A stretch of DNA of 64,000 bases. It comes from Rhizobium sp. 2MFCol3.1. Lineage in GTDB: Bacteria > Pseudomonadota > Alphaproteobacteria > Rhizobiales > Rhizobiaceae. The notes below the pieces were generated by a model. It saw only the letters and a program-made list of their open reading frames with translations. It did no database searches and had not been told where the DNA came from. The translations under genes were made by a program, and so were the position numbers. Within the stretch, counting starts at the first letter, position 1, and each line of letters opens with the position of its first letter. The DNA is taken from positions 186,001-250,000 of the forward strand of contig NZ_KB898357.1 of the NCBI RefSeq assembly GCF_000377565.1, given 5' to 3'. Positions 45,451 to 54,334 of this stretch are shown piece after piece.

Positions 45451-46111
45451 TGGTCGGCGCTTGGATGCGGTAGCCGAGACCGCGCACCGTTTCGATCAGA
45501 TCGACGCCCATCTTCTTGCGCAGGCGACCGACGAAGACTTCGATCGTGTTGCTGTCGCGGTCGAAATCCTGGTCGTACATGTGCTCGACCAGCTCGGTGC
45601 GCGACACCACCTCGCCCATGTGATGCATGAGGTAGGCCAAGAGACGGTATTCGTGCGAGGTCAGCTTCAGCGCCACGCCGTTGACCACGGCCTTCGAGGT
45701 CTTGGTGTCGAGGCGAACGGGGCCGCAGACGATCTCCGACGAAGAATGACCGGCGGCGCGGCGGATGAGCGCGCGGATGCGGGCGAGCACTTCTTCGACG
45801 TGGAAGGGCTTGGTCACGTAATCGTCGGCGCCCGCATCGATGCCGGCGACCTTGTCGCTCCAGCGATCGCGGGCGGTCAGGATCAGCACCGGCATGCCGC
45901 GACCGGCGCCGCGCCACTTTTCCAGAACGCTGACGCCGTCGAGTTCGGGCAGGCCTATATCGAGGATGATCGCGTCATAGGGTTCGGTGTCGCCGAGGAA
46001 GTGTCCCTCCTCGCCGTCGAACGCCTGATCGACGACGTAGCCGGCCTCTTTCAGGGTTTCGCTCAGCTGACGATTCAGATTGACGTCGTCTTCGACTACC
46101 AGGATGCGCAT
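45440..46111 (-). CDS. feuP: PhoP/OmpR-family response regulator, FeuP type
   Basis: A 223-residue regulator. The receiver has EDD (8-9), phospho-acceptor D51 (AIILDIGLPELDG) and the switch lysine in VTKPFHVEE. The winged-helix domain includes LTSHEYRLLAYLMHHMG and the recognition helix DSNTIEVFVGRLRKKM. Adjacent feuQ and feuN genes support FeuP identity. In Sinorhizobium FeuP activates ndvA and other envelope genes at low osmolarity. Confidence 0.78.
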   Translation of the reverse strand: MRILVVEDDVNLNRQLSETLKEAGYVVDQAFDGEEGHFLGDTEPYDAIILDIGLPELDGVSVLEKWRGAGRGMPVLILTARDRWSDKVAGIDAGADDYVTKPFHVEEVLARIRALIRRAAGHSSSEIVCGPVRLDTKTSKAVVNGVALKLTSHEYRLLAYLMHHMGEVVSRTELVEHMYDQDFDRDSNTIEVFVGRLRKKMGVDLIETVRGLGYRIQAPTNAN

Positions 46112-46164
46112 CGGTCCGCTCTACTCCGCTTTATGTCTTCGATGTCTAAATAGGGCGATTCTGC

Positions 46165-46413
46165 CTACATCGGAACCTTGACGGTTACTTTACGCGGTCG
46201 CTGGCCGTTGCCCTGGACGAGCACAGTGATGATGCAGCTGTCGCCGGAGGGCTGAACGGAGAGCAGCTGCCCCCCGGTCTTCTCGACAACCTGCTGGGCG
46301 GCTTCACTGCAATCGCCTGCTACGCGCACCAAAAGGTTGTGCGTATTATCCGGTGAGGGCGACGGTACCGCCAGCCAAACGGCCAACGCTGCGACGCTCA
46401 GAGGAGAGGCCAT
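46165..46413 (-). CDS. feuN: Small periplasmic protein, FeuN-type inhibitor of the sensor kinase
   Basis: An 82-residue secreted protein. The signal peptide (MASPLSVAALAVWLAVP) cuts near residue 20, leaving about 60 residues with two cysteines (C35 and C59), a Gln/Gly-rich middle and a basic C-terminus (QRPRKVTVKV). It lies 53 bp upstream of feuP in the same direction. Sinorhizobium FeuN is a similarly small periplasmic protein encoded in this place, and it binds FeuQ to favour its phosphatase state. The assignment is based on size, secretion and gene order. An in-frame stop just upstream fixes the ATG. Confidence 0.65.
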   Translation of the reverse strand: MASPLSVAALAVWLAVPSPSPDNTHNLLVRVAGDCSEAAQQVVEKTGGQLLSVQPSGDSCIITVLVQGNGQRPRKVTVKVPM

Positions 46414-46555
46414 GTGCTATGCTTTCGATGGATACCAACTTGACCTGACTATGTACTCAGGAGACCTGAATGGCAAATGAATGCAAGGTAATGTCGGGTG
46501 CTTGGGGGTGTCTAGGAGCATGCCGCAAGGCACCCGACGCCGCTGCTGTGGCCGG

Positions 46556-46593
46556 AAAGGCACGGTTGGCGGCGGCATTCGCGCCGCCGTGCC
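46556..46593 (-). terminator. Probable terminator of the GTA operon
   Basis: GGCACGG (46559-46565) pairs with CCGTGCC (46587-46593), with an inner GC-rich pairing. On the minus strand it is followed by TTT. It lies just downstream of the last gene of the leftward GTA cluster. Confidence 0.5.
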
Positions 46594-46609
46594 GCTATCG
46601 CCCCTGGAC

Positions 46610-46819
46610 TCAAGGCTTGATCGCCGACTTCGCCGTCACCCGGCCATAGACCGCGAGCAACCCGCCCAGCGCTCCGGCGATATTGACGATCGCATCGACG
46701 ATCTGAGAGCGGTCGCCGGATGCGATGTCCACACCCGTAAAGTGCAAAGCCGAAGCGAGGATCGCAACGACCGCGCCCCAGATGGTCTTCGAGCTGTACC
46801 AGTTTTTCAAATCAGGCAT
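46610..46819 (-). CDS. Holin-like small membrane protein at the 3' end of the GTA cluster
   Basis: A 69-residue protein with a hydrophilic start (MPDLKNWYSSKTIWG), one hydrophobic helix (about 13-28), a short polar turn (DIASGDRSQ) and a second helix (about 41-59), ending in a basic tail. The size, two-helix layout and phage-like KNWYSSKTIWG start resemble small phage holins. It follows gp15 by 24 bp and precedes a likely terminator. A role in GTA particle release is plausible. Confidence 0.6.
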   Translation of the reverse strand: MPDLKNWYSSKTIWGAVVAILASALHFTGVDIASGDRSQIVDAIVNIAGALGGLLAVYGRVTAKSAIKP

Positions 46820-46843
46820 CGTCCTTCTCCTTCGGTTGAAATG

Positions 46844-49800
46844 TCACATCTGAAAGATCGCCCGCGCGGGCAATCCCAGCGGCACGCGCTCGCCGAGCTG
46901 GCGGATCGTCACCGCAAGGCTCGCCTGCCGCCCGCCGAAATCGAGCACCTCTTCGGCGAGCGGATAGGTCCATTCCGGCGTCGCGACCTCGACCGCCCGG
47001 ACCACGACGTCGGCGCCATCAAGCACCTCGACCCGGTAGCGTTCGAAAGGCTCGTCGAGCGGAATATCGGCGCCGGTCCAGCTGTCGGCATTGTCGCGTC
47101 CGCGCCTTGTCCAGGAGATCACGGCATCGCCGGCATCCGTGCGCCGGCAGCGCAGGTGAACCGGGGCGAGCGGCGTTTCGGCGCGCAGACCGCCCGCGAA
47201 CACGAACGGCCCCGCCATCGCAAGCGAACCGGCCGCCTCGGCGATCCAGTTGAGCGACAGGCCGGCCTCGTCGCTACGCAGGCCGAGCGGCTTGACCGCC
47301 TCGTCGAGCAGCACAAAGGCAGCGCCCTCGATAATGCCCGAGACCATCGCGTCCTCGGTGCCCGCAAGCCCGCGCAGCAAGCCGCCGAGCCGCCATCGCC
47401 CGGCCGCGATTTCCTCGGCCTGCAGGAAAGATAGGATCTCCCAGACGCCACCCACCGAGCGCACAGCCAGCCGATTGGCGCCGTTCAGCACCGCTATCTC
47501 GGCCGCCGAGGACAGTTCGCCGTAAGCGAGATCGACGATCAGCGCCTGGGACCAATCGAAGCGGCCGGTAACACCCGATGCAAGTGCCGACACAAGCGTT
47601 CCCATCGTTGCCGGACGGTCGAGCACCGCCCTGCCCCGATAGCCCTCCGTCGTCGCCGATGACGACAGACCGACGGTGCGCCAGGGCTTGGCGAAGACGG
47701 CACCGCGCGCGAAGCTCGTCGCCGCCTCGCCGTCGAAGCGTGGCAAATCCATGAGATGGACCAGCGGCCTGAACAGGTTCGACGCGGTGCCGCCGCCATT
47801 GCGGCCGTCGGTCACCGCAGGCGGAGCGCCGCCCGAGGACGGTGCGAAGGCTCGCGCCTCGATGCGGCGTGCATCGCCATCCTCGATGCGCGAGACCAGG
47901 AAGCGGCCATCGGGACCATCATTGAGCGAGACGACATCACCCGGCTGCACATCCAGCCGCCCCGGCGCCAGCGAGAAACGCAGCGAGCGGCGGGCGATGC
48001 GATTGTCGCGCAACAGCGCCTCGGCCGCATCAAGCGCCGTCTCCTCGGCAAGCACTGCGGGAAGATCCTGCTTGATCAGCCGGCTCGTCGCCTGCCCAGC
48101 GCGGTGCGAGCGGGCGCTTGCCTGCTCGTAGTCGAGATCGGGATTGTAGAAGGTCATCACCGCCTCGGCGGCGAAATCGCTGTCGTGGCCGCGTGTCTCC
48201 TGCCAAAGCGGTTCGTTCTCGCTGTCAACGAACGTCTCGATCCGCATCGCCGGCAGGCTGGCGCGTGTGCGCGAGCGGAACCGCAGGAGGCCGGCATCCT
48301 CGAAGGCATCGATCTGGAACGCCTGCAGCAGCGGCTCGATCAGGTCGCGGGCCGAACCGAGCTCGCCCTTGACGTAACCGATCAGGTCGCCGCTCACTTC
48401 GGTGACGTCGAAATCCGAAAAGCCATGGTCGCGCAGCACCGCCGCCACGATATCGGCCAGGGTGCCGGCGCCGAGCCTTCCGTTCAGCCAGTGGCCGGTG
48501 CGCCAATTGCCGCCATCGGACCAGACATCCGTTGCCAGCGGAAAAGCCGGAAACGGCCGCGCGTCCCAGCACCAGACGAAGAGATGCGAGGGATCGACCA
48601 TGCCTTGGGGCGCGTCACCGCCTTCCCACCACAGATGGTGGGCCTCGAGAAAGCGGCGCTGCATGCTGTCCGAGCGCATGCCGGTGGAGAAATACGGCGC
48701 CCCGCTCTCCACCGACTTCGGGTCGGCGAAGACATTGGGCTGGTTGGCGCCCTTGTCGACGGCGCCGCAGCCAAGCTCGGTGAACCAGATTGGCTTGCCC
48801 GACGGCACCCATGCCGTGGGCGCCGCGCGCTCGGCGCCGCCAATGCGCTCGTAATGCGGATTGGCCCACCAGGCGGCGATATCCTTGTAGCGGAAGACCC
48901 AGGGCTTGCCGGCGAGACCATCGGTGATCGGGCTGCGCTGCCGGGCTTTGCGGGCATCGCCATCCGCGTAGTACCAGTCGAAGCCCTCGCCCGCGCTGAT
49001 CGCCGCCGTCAGCGCATTTCGATCATCGGCAAGGCGGAAGCCATCGGGATTGGCGCTGGCCAGATCGTCGTCGCGCCAGTCGGCGAGCGGCATGTAGTTG
49101 TCGATCCCGACGGCATCGATATCGGGCGAGGCCCAGAGCGGGTCGAGATGGAAATAGACGTCGCCGCTGCCATCAGCCGGGTGATAGCCGAAATACTCGC
49201 TCCAATCGGCGCCATAGGTGATCTTGGCAGCCGGCAGCAGGGCTTTGACATCGCCCGCCAGCCGCACCAGCGCCTCGACGAAAGGAAAGGCATCGCCGCC
49301 ATCGCGCAGGTGCGTCAGTCCGCGCAGTTCGGAGCCGATCAGGAAGCCATCGACCCCGCCTGCAAAACGCGCCAGTTGCGCATGATGCAGGATGAAGCGC
49401 CGGTAGCTCTCCTCCCCGCCGAGATAGGCCACATGGCCGCCCGCGATCGTGAAATCGCCCGCCTGCGCATTGCCGGCAAAGGTCTGAACCTGCCCGCGCG
49501 CGGCCGCCGTCCGGTCAGCACTGCCTGGCCGACCCGGCGCCGGATCGCAGGTAATGCGGCCGCGCCAGGGATAGGACGCCTGCCGCGCGCCGCCATAGGG
49601 ATCGGCAAGCGCGTTGTCGGCGGGAATGTCCATCATCACAAAGGGATAGAGATAGACCTTAAGGCCTCGGCTCCTGAGATCGGCGATCGCCGACAGCACG
49701 CTGGCATCATCGGGCGTGCCGCCATAGGCCGGGCCGCCATTGTTGCGGCTGACGAGGTGGGCAGCGCCGCGCGTGATGCCGGAGACAGACCACGGCGTAC

Positions 49801-50689
49801 TTTCCTCCGCGCGGCTCGCCACCTCGACACCGGGCACCACGCGGCATTGGCCGGCGCGCAGATCGGTGCCGAACCACGAGACCACAAGCGCCACGCGCTC
49901 GAGATTGGGGCAGAGCGCCATGAGCTCGTCGATCGAGATATCCCAATCGCTCGTGCCGCGCAGGCTGTTACGGTTGAGAATGCGGGCGCTGCCGGCGCCG
50001 ATGCTCTCCGAGACCTGCGCGAGCTGATAGCCATGCTCGGTGGCGCCGGGGATGATGCAGACGGCCTTGATCTCACTCTCGAGCTCACCGACCGATCTGA
50101 CGACCTCGAACTGCAGCAGCGGAATGCGGTTTCCATAGGCATCGAGCGGCAGCCGCTCGAAGACGGCGTAAGCAAGGCCACGATAGGCAGGCGCGTTGCC
50201 CGCCCCCTGCTTGGCCTCGATCAGCGGATCGGGCAGCTGCGCGTCGTCGCCGCGATAGACGCGCATCTCGATCCTGGTGAGATCCAGTTCCTTGCCATCG
50301 GCCCAGACGCGCCTGACATGCCCGATCGGCCCTTCCGCCAGCCCGACCGCGAGATTGGCGAAGTAGCGGAAGCTCTCGACGCGGGTGCCGCCGGTGGCCT
50401 TGCCGCCCTGCCGCTCGCTGGTCACCTCCTCCTCGAAGCGCGTCGCCCAGATCAGCGTGCCGCCGACACGCACGCTGCCATAGACGCGGTTGATCGCCGT
50501 GCCCTCGTCGGCGCCGGGAATGCGGGCGCTCGACAGATGCGCGCCGCGCACGGTGGAACGGCCGTTGATCAGCGCATGGTCGACGACGCTTCCGGCAAGC
50601 GCGCCCGCGGCGCGGCCGATGATCGCGCCGACAGGTCCGAAGACGCCGCCGAGTGCCGCGCCGGCGGCCTGGAAGAGGAGTGTTGCCAT
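46844..50689 (-). CDS. GTA gp15 'megatron' baseplate hub/tail fibre-like protein
   Basis: A 1281-residue protein, full length for the RcGTA gp15 family. It has a hydrophobic glycine-rich N-terminus (AAGAALGGVFGPVGAIIGRA), a hub region (about 60-340), and a TIM-barrel glycoside-hydrolase-like domain (about 340-690, with GVDGFLIGSELRGL, ITYGADWSEYFGY and PIWFTELGCGAVDKG). Phage-tail domains fill the rest. In the RcGTA particle this protein closes the tail tip and contacts the cell. It starts directly after the gp14 stop with no gap. The frame is intact, so the gene has not decayed. Confidence 0.92.
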   Translation of the reverse strand: MATLLFQAAGAALGGVFGPVGAIIGRAAGALAGSVVDHALINGRSTVRGAHLSSARIPGADEGTAINRVYGSVRVGGTLIWATRFEEEVTSERQGGKATGGTRVESFRYFANLAVGLAEGPIGHVRRVWADGKELDLTRIEMRVYRGDDAQLPDPLIEAKQGAGNAPAYRGLAYAVFERLPLDAYGNRIPLLQFEVVRSVGELESEIKAVCIIPGATEHGYQLAQVSESIGAGSARILNRNSLRGTSDWDISIDELMALCPNLERVALVVSWFGTDLRAGQCRVVPGVEVASRAEESTPWSVSGITRGAAHLVSRNNGGPAYGGTPDDASVLSAIADLRSRGLKVYLYPFVMMDIPADNALADPYGGARQASYPWRGRITCDPAPGRPGSADRTAAARGQVQTFAGNAQAGDFTIAGGHVAYLGGEESYRRFILHHAQLARFAGGVDGFLIGSELRGLTHLRDGGDAFPFVEALVRLAGDVKALLPAAKITYGADWSEYFGYHPADGSGDVYFHLDPLWASPDIDAVGIDNYMPLADWRDDDLASANPDGFRLADDRNALTAAISAGEGFDWYYADGDARKARQRSPITDGLAGKPWVFRYKDIAAWWANPHYERIGGAERAAPTAWVPSGKPIWFTELGCGAVDKGANQPNVFADPKSVESGAPYFSTGMRSDSMQRRFLEAHHLWWEGGDAPQGMVDPSHLFVWCWDARPFPAFPLATDVWSDGGNWRTGHWLNGRLGAGTLADIVAAVLRDHGFSDFDVTEVSGDLIGYVKGELGSARDLIEPLLQAFQIDAFEDAGLLRFRSRTRASLPAMRIETFVDSENEPLWQETRGHDSDFAAEAVMTFYNPDLDYEQASARSHRAGQATSRLIKQDLPAVLAEETALDAAEALLRDNRIARRSLRFSLAPGRLDVQPGDVVSLNDGPDGRFLVSRIEDGDARRIEARAFAPSSGGAPPAVTDGRNGGGTASNLFRPLVHLMDLPRFDGEAATSFARGAVFAKPWRTVGLSSSATTEGYRGRAVLDRPATMGTLVSALASGVTGRFDWSQALIVDLAYGELSSAAEIAVLNGANRLAVRSVGGVWEILSFLQAEEIAAGRWRLGGLLRGLAGTEDAMVSGIIEGAAFVLLDEAVKPLGLRSDEAGLSLNWIAEAAGSLAMAGPFVFAGGLRAETPLAPVHLRCRRTDAGDAVISWTRRGRDNADSWTGADIPLDEPFERYRVEVLDGADVVVRAVEVATPEWTYPLAEEVLDFGGRQASLAVTIRQLGERVPLGLPARAIFQM

Positions 50690-51124
50690 CTATCTCTCCG
50701 GAAAACGAAAGACGCCCGAAATGCGCCGGCGCCAACTCGGCACCAGCGGCGATGTGACAACCGCCGCCTGCTCGTAGGCATGGATGAACTGCCGCTCGCC
50801 CGACAGGATACCGGCATGCTTGGCGGCGAGTTGCGGGCGCCAGCGAAACAGGAGCACGTCGCCCGGCCGGGCCTCGACAAGCGGCAGCGGCGGGCCGAAA
50901 TGCCGGAATGCCGCCTCCATCAGTCGATCCCCGCCGCCGCGCTCGGCCCAATCCGGCGCATAGGGTGGCGGGCGCTCCGGTTCCTGTCCGTAAAGCTCGC
51001 GCCAGATGCCCCGGATCAGCCCGAGACAATCGCAGCCGACGCCCTTCAGCGAGGCCTGATGCCTGTAGGGCGTGCCGATCCAGCCTTCGGCCAGCCGCAG
51101 CACTTGCGTTGAAATGTCTGTCAT
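50690..51124 (-). CDS. GTA gp14 NlpC/P60-family cell-wall peptidase
   Basis: A 144-residue NlpC/P60 cysteine peptidase. The catalytic Cys is C33 in GVGCDCLGLIRG and the His is H103 in KHAGILS. Gp14 sits in the tail of RcGTA and opens peptidoglycan of the recipient cell. It overlaps gp13 by 4 bp and abuts gp15. Confidence 0.93.
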   Translation of the reverse strand: MTDISTQVLRLAEGWIGTPYRHQASLKGVGCDCLGLIRGIWRELYGQEPERPPPYAPDWAERGGGDRLMEAAFRHFGPPLPLVEARPGDVLLFRWRPQLAAKHAGILSGERQFIHAYEQAAVVTSPLVPSWRRRISGVFRFPER

Positions 51125-52011
51125 TTGAACAGCGCGCTCCCGTCATGATGGGTCTCGCCATCGGCGTAGGTGTAGGCGAAATCGGTGCCGGGGATGTGCG
51201 GGAAACCGCGGAAATTCAGGCGGTTGGCGAATTTCGTTCGACAGGTGGAGAAAGCCTTGTCGCAGCCCGCAGTCAGCACTACGCGGTCGCCCACACTTGG
51301 GGTGGCCTCAAGCGGCAGCCAGAGCGCCACCTCCAGCAGACCGTCCTTCACCGCATGCGTCTCGATCTCCAGCCGCTGGCCCTGATTGTCGCCATCGAGA
51401 AAGCTCAGCACGCCGAAACGGAAGAAGCCGTCTGCCACGGCGCGGACACCCGAAAGCAAAATCCGGCTGGCATCCGGCACCGAGGCCACCACGCCCTCGG
51501 CGCGCATCGCGGGCGCCGAGAGATCGACGCCGCATCTTTGATCGCCAAGCGTCGCGTCGCAGCGCCGGCCATAGACGCGGCCCTGCGGCTCGCCGAGGCG
51601 GCTGGCGAAGCTGCGGAGTTCCGCCTGAAACTGGCCGGCATCGCGCGTGACGTCGCCGATCTCCTGCACCTTCAGAAGCATATTCTGCTCGGGGTCCGCC
51701 CAGTTGACGAGATGCACCTCGACGCGGGCGCCGTCATAGCGGCCGCGCGTCAGATCCTCCTCGGTGATCGCCGCGCTGGAAAAGCCGCCGGCAACATCGC
51801 TGGTGGCGGCCGGCAAGCCCGCCTCCTCTTCCGCCGCACTGGCGGAAAAGCCGCTCGCCGCCAGGAAGGTGGTGCCCGCGAATGTCAGATCGTGATCGTG
51901 TTCGGTAAAGCCGAGCACGACGCCATCGCGGCGCGTCACCCGCCAGGCGTGGCAGAGCGTCGTGGCGTCGCTTGCAAGATGCGCGGCGAGCGCGTCCGGA
52001 ATATGCCTCAT
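51121..52011 (-). CDS. GTA gp13 tail hub protein (DUF2163)
   Basis: A 296-residue DUF2163/FAD-like tail protein of standard length. It has the typical N-terminal TLCHAWRVTRRDGVVLGFTEHD and a cysteine-rich C-terminal part (GRRCDATLGDQRCGVDL and GCDKAFSTCRTKFAN) that probably binds a metal or Fe-S cluster, as found for the RcGTA hub. It links distal tail protein gp12 to gp14/gp15. ATGA-type overlaps join it to both neighbours. Confidence 0.92.
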   Translation of the reverse strand: MRHIPDALAAHLASDATTLCHAWRVTRRDGVVLGFTEHDHDLTFAGTTFLAASGFSASAAEEEAGLPAATSDVAGGFSSAAITEEDLTRGRYDGARVEVHLVNWADPEQNMLLKVQEIGDVTRDAGQFQAELRSFASRLGEPQGRVYGRRCDATLGDQRCGVDLSAPAMRAEGVVASVPDASRILLSGVRAVADGFFRFGVLSFLDGDNQGQRLEIETHAVKDGLLEVALWLPLEATPSVGDRVVLTAGCDKAFSTCRTKFANRLNFRGFPHIPGTDFAYTYADGETHHDGSALFK

Positions 52012-52646
52012 GGCATGATCTCCATCAGCGGAATGGTGGGAATGCGCCCTGCATTGAAGGCCGAGAGGTTGACGTCGATGCGCCCGGTCGCAAAGCGCAC
52101 CGGCACGTCGAACAGGAACCCCGCCGTCACCGACGCCCCCTCCGGCGGAACGGCATCGGCCGCGAAGGTGACGATGCCGGTCGTGGGGTCACACACGAAC
52201 GCGGACGACGGCTGCGGCACGCCATCCACCGCGACGACGACCGAGCCTTCGACCGGCTTGGCGATCCGACGCGTGCTGCTGGCCCCGGCATCGCCATAGG
52301 TCTTGGTGAGCGGGAACGCGACGGTCACGCCATCGCCAGTCCCGATCGGCTGATCGCCCGGTCCGATCTCTGCACCCGGGCGTGTGGATGTCCAGTCGAT
52401 GGGATCGCGGAAGCGGAAGCCATAAAGCTCGCCGCCACGGGCCTCGAAGAACTCCAGCACCTCGTAGAGATCCGCCACCGAGCGCAGGCCGGAGCCCGCA
52501 TCATAGCTGCGGCGCGCATCGCGCCAGCGGCTGTTGCGGCTTTCGCGGCCGTTGGAGAGATTGACGATATCAGTGCGCCGGACCGGCCCGCCGCTCGTCG
52601 ACAGCGACAGGCGCAGCGGAAAGCGCACCTCGTGGAAACCTGACAT
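52008..52646 (-). CDS. GTA gp12 distal tail protein (DUF2460)
   Basis: A 212-residue DUF2460 protein. Family features are FHEVRFPLRLSLSTSGGP at the start, RDARRSYDAGSGLRS and FEARGGELYGFRFRDPIDW. It caps the tail tube end before the hub. ATG 52646 has GAGG 5 nt upstream; a much longer in-frame upstream extension is Arg-rich antisense-like sequence and was excluded. Confidence 0.92.
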   Translation of the reverse strand: MSGFHEVRFPLRLSLSTSGGPVRRTDIVNLSNGRESRNSRWRDARRSYDAGSGLRSVADLYEVLEFFEARGGELYGFRFRDPIDWTSTRPGAEIGPGDQPIGTGDGVTVAFPLTKTYGDAGASSTRRIAKPVEGSVVVAVDGVPQPSSAFVCDPTTGIVTFAADAVPPEGASVTAGFLFDVPVRFATGRIDVNLSAFNAGRIPTIPLMEIMP

Positions 52647-52653
52647 CATCACC

Positions 52654-53199
52654 TCACAGGTTGCGCTGGCCGCGCATCGCGGTGCGCGCCAGCATCGAGG
52701 AAATCTGCGCCTCGCTCTTTCGGAAGCTCTCGGCATCCGTCGCGGTGACGTTGAAGACGATCTGCGGTGCGGCCGCACTCCCCGATGCGGCGACGCCGAG
52801 CGAACCATCGGCACCGCGCCGCAAGGGCAGGATCGCCTCGCTGCCCGCCTCGCCCATCAGCCCCATGTCGCCGCCAAGCGGAAAATAGGTGGGCTGCGAG
52901 ACGACACCGCCATCGGCGAAAGGCAGCAGCTTACCGGCGCCGCCGAGGAGGCTGGAGGCGGCGCCCGAGAGCATCGTCTCCAGCGGCTTCAATCCAGCCT
53001 GCAGCGCGATATCCGTCATGCGGTTCGCCAGCCCGCGCAGCACATCATCCAGCCCCTTGCCGCCCGAGACCGCGCTGCGCAACGCCCCTGATAGTGCCGA
53101 GCCGAAGGAGCGCGAGCTGCCCTCCAGATCGTCGAGTGCGCGCCGCAGCGTCGCGGCCTCGTCGGTCATGGCCGACAGGTCGGTCTGGTCATCGGTCAT
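52654..53199 (-). CDS. GTA gp11 short tape-measure-like protein
   Basis: A 181-residue protein. The N-terminal half is helical and small-residue-rich (LRRALDDLEGSSRSFGSALS). The middle has the tape-measure C-terminal signature FADGGVVSQPTYFPLGGDMG and GEAGSEAILPLRRG, found at the end of lambda-like tape measures. The short length matches the short tail of GTA particles. It overlaps gp10.1 by 11 bp. Confidence 0.88.
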   Translation of the reverse strand: MTDDQTDLSAMTDEAATLRRALDDLEGSSRSFGSALSGALRSAVSGGKGLDDVLRGLANRMTDIALQAGLKPLETMLSGAASSLLGGAGKLLPFADGGVVSQPTYFPLGGDMGLMGEAGSEAILPLRRGADGSLGVAASGSAAAPQIVFNVTATDAESFRKSEAQISSMLARTAMRGQRNL

Positions 53200-53434
53200 G
53201 GTCGTTCCTCGTTTCGGATGTTGCCCGGCTGTCCGGAAAGCGGGCCATCAGCCCGTCGAGATCGGCGCGCGAGACGGTGGCGCGCGGTGGCGAAAGCCCG
53301 CCGGCGGCTGCGTGAAACTCGACCGGCGTCATCGCCCAGAAGGATTGCGGGGGAAGCCGCAGCAGGCAGAGACCGACATGGAGAACCCGCGCCCAGGGGA
53401 AAGGCGCAGGCCCCGCACTGTCCGTCGTCTTCAC
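53189..53434 (-). CDS. GTA gp10.1 tail assembly chaperone (Rcc01693-type)
   Basis: An 81-residue protein with the family core WARVLHVGLCLLRLPPQSFW and MTPVEFHAAAGG, the small-tail-chaperone pattern found immediately after gp10 in RcGTA-like clusters. The N-terminal residues before PFPW look unconserved, so the true start could be a few codons downstream. It overlaps gp11. Confidence 0.82.
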   Translation of the reverse strand: MKTTDSAGPAPFPWARVLHVGLCLLRLPPQSFWAMTPVEFHAAAGGLSPPRATVSRADLDGLMARFPDSRATSETRNDHDR

Positions 53435-53445
53435 GCCCGCTGCGG

Positions 53446-53799
53446 CTAGAGGGGGCGCGCGGAGGCGTCAGCGCCATCCCCCGAAAACGTCGCCGTCAGC
53501 AAATCGCCGACGATCGCGGCATAGCCGCCGATGCCGCCCTCGATATCGGCCTCCGCCACATCCTCGTCGGAATAGAGATTGCCGCCGCCGCGCAGGCCGG
53601 CGCCGATGATGCGGATCATATCCGCCGCCTTCAGCCGACCCCCGGCAAAACGCTCGGCCAGCCCATTCAGGCTATCGACCGAAAACGCCGTCTCGAGCTC
53701 GGCAAGCGCGCCCAGCGTCAGACACAACACCCGCCGCTCGCCATCGATCTCAGCCTCGATCTCGCCACGCCGGCGATTGGCTCTTCGCCCGCCCGCCAT
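53446..53799 (-). CDS. GTA gp10 tail assembly chaperone
   Basis: A 117-residue protein with the gene-transfer-agent family signature RRGEIEAEIDGERRVLCLTL followed by GALAELETAF, and then RIIGAGLRGGG. It acts with gp10.1 in tail assembly. The start (ATG 53799, or GTG 53802) overlaps the gp9 stop. Confidence 0.88.
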   Translation of the reverse strand: MAGGRRANRRRGEIEAEIDGERRVLCLTLGALAELETAFSVDSLNGLAERFAGGRLKAADMIRIIGAGLRGGGNLYSDEDVAEADIEGGIGGYAAIVGDLLTATFSGDGADASARPL

Positions 53800-54206
53800 C
53801 ACAGCGCCTCGAATGTGATCGCGCCGGCCGATTCCAGCGCCAGCTCGAACATCACCTCGCCATTGTACTGGCCGGAATATTCGAGCGCGCTCGCCTGGAA
53901 CGGCCCGGTGATGCTGCCGAAATCCGGCACGACGATCTGCCAGCTCAGGATCGAGCCGTTGAAGAAGGTATTGCGCACCAGCTGGTCGGAGGCCGCGTCT
54001 TTGAAGATGCCGGCGCCAGAGACCGAAGCCCGCTGCACGCCTGCGCCGCCCAAGAGTTCGCGCCAGCGCCCGGCGCTTTCGGCATCGGTCACATCCACCG
54101 TCTCGGCATTGAAGGCCAGCCGCTTCGAGCGCAGCCCTGCCACCGTCTCATAATCCGTGCCGTTGAAAACCCTCAACAGCAGATCCTTGCCCTTCTGCGC
54201 CACCAT
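53799..54206 (-). CDS. GTA gp9 tail tube protein (TP901-1 major tail family)
   Basis: A 135-residue major tail protein. It starts MVAQKGKDLLLRV, the usual family opening, and contains ETVAGLRSKRLAFNAETVDV and FEASALEYSGQYNGE-like strands that build the tube. AAGGGA lies 6 nt upstream of ATG 54206. The upstream neighbour is not gp8 but an MFS gene on the other strand, so transcription from gp8 must cross 1.4 kb to reach it, or gp9 has its own promoter. Confidence 0.9.
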   Translation of the reverse strand: MVAQKGKDLLLRVFNGTDYETVAGLRSKRLAFNAETVDVTDAESAGRWRELLGGAGVQRASVSGAGIFKDAASDQLVRNTFFNGSILSWQIVVPDFGSITGPFQASALEYSGQYNGEVMFELALESAGAITFEAL

Positions 54207-54334
54207 GGCCTGATCCCTTCCACGAAAAAAGGCGCCCCGATGGGACGCCCGCGATGTCATCGACTTGTCACTTTGAACCTGATGGCGAAGATGCTACGAC
54301 CGCTTCGATCCCCTCAATTCGCCGAAATCACACC

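Noticed and set aside
47756..51112. A 1118-codon plus-strand frame across GTA gp15 and gp14
   Set aside because: Composition is that of a high-GC shadow frame; gp15 and gp14 on the minus strand have clear family motifs and start/stop coupling.
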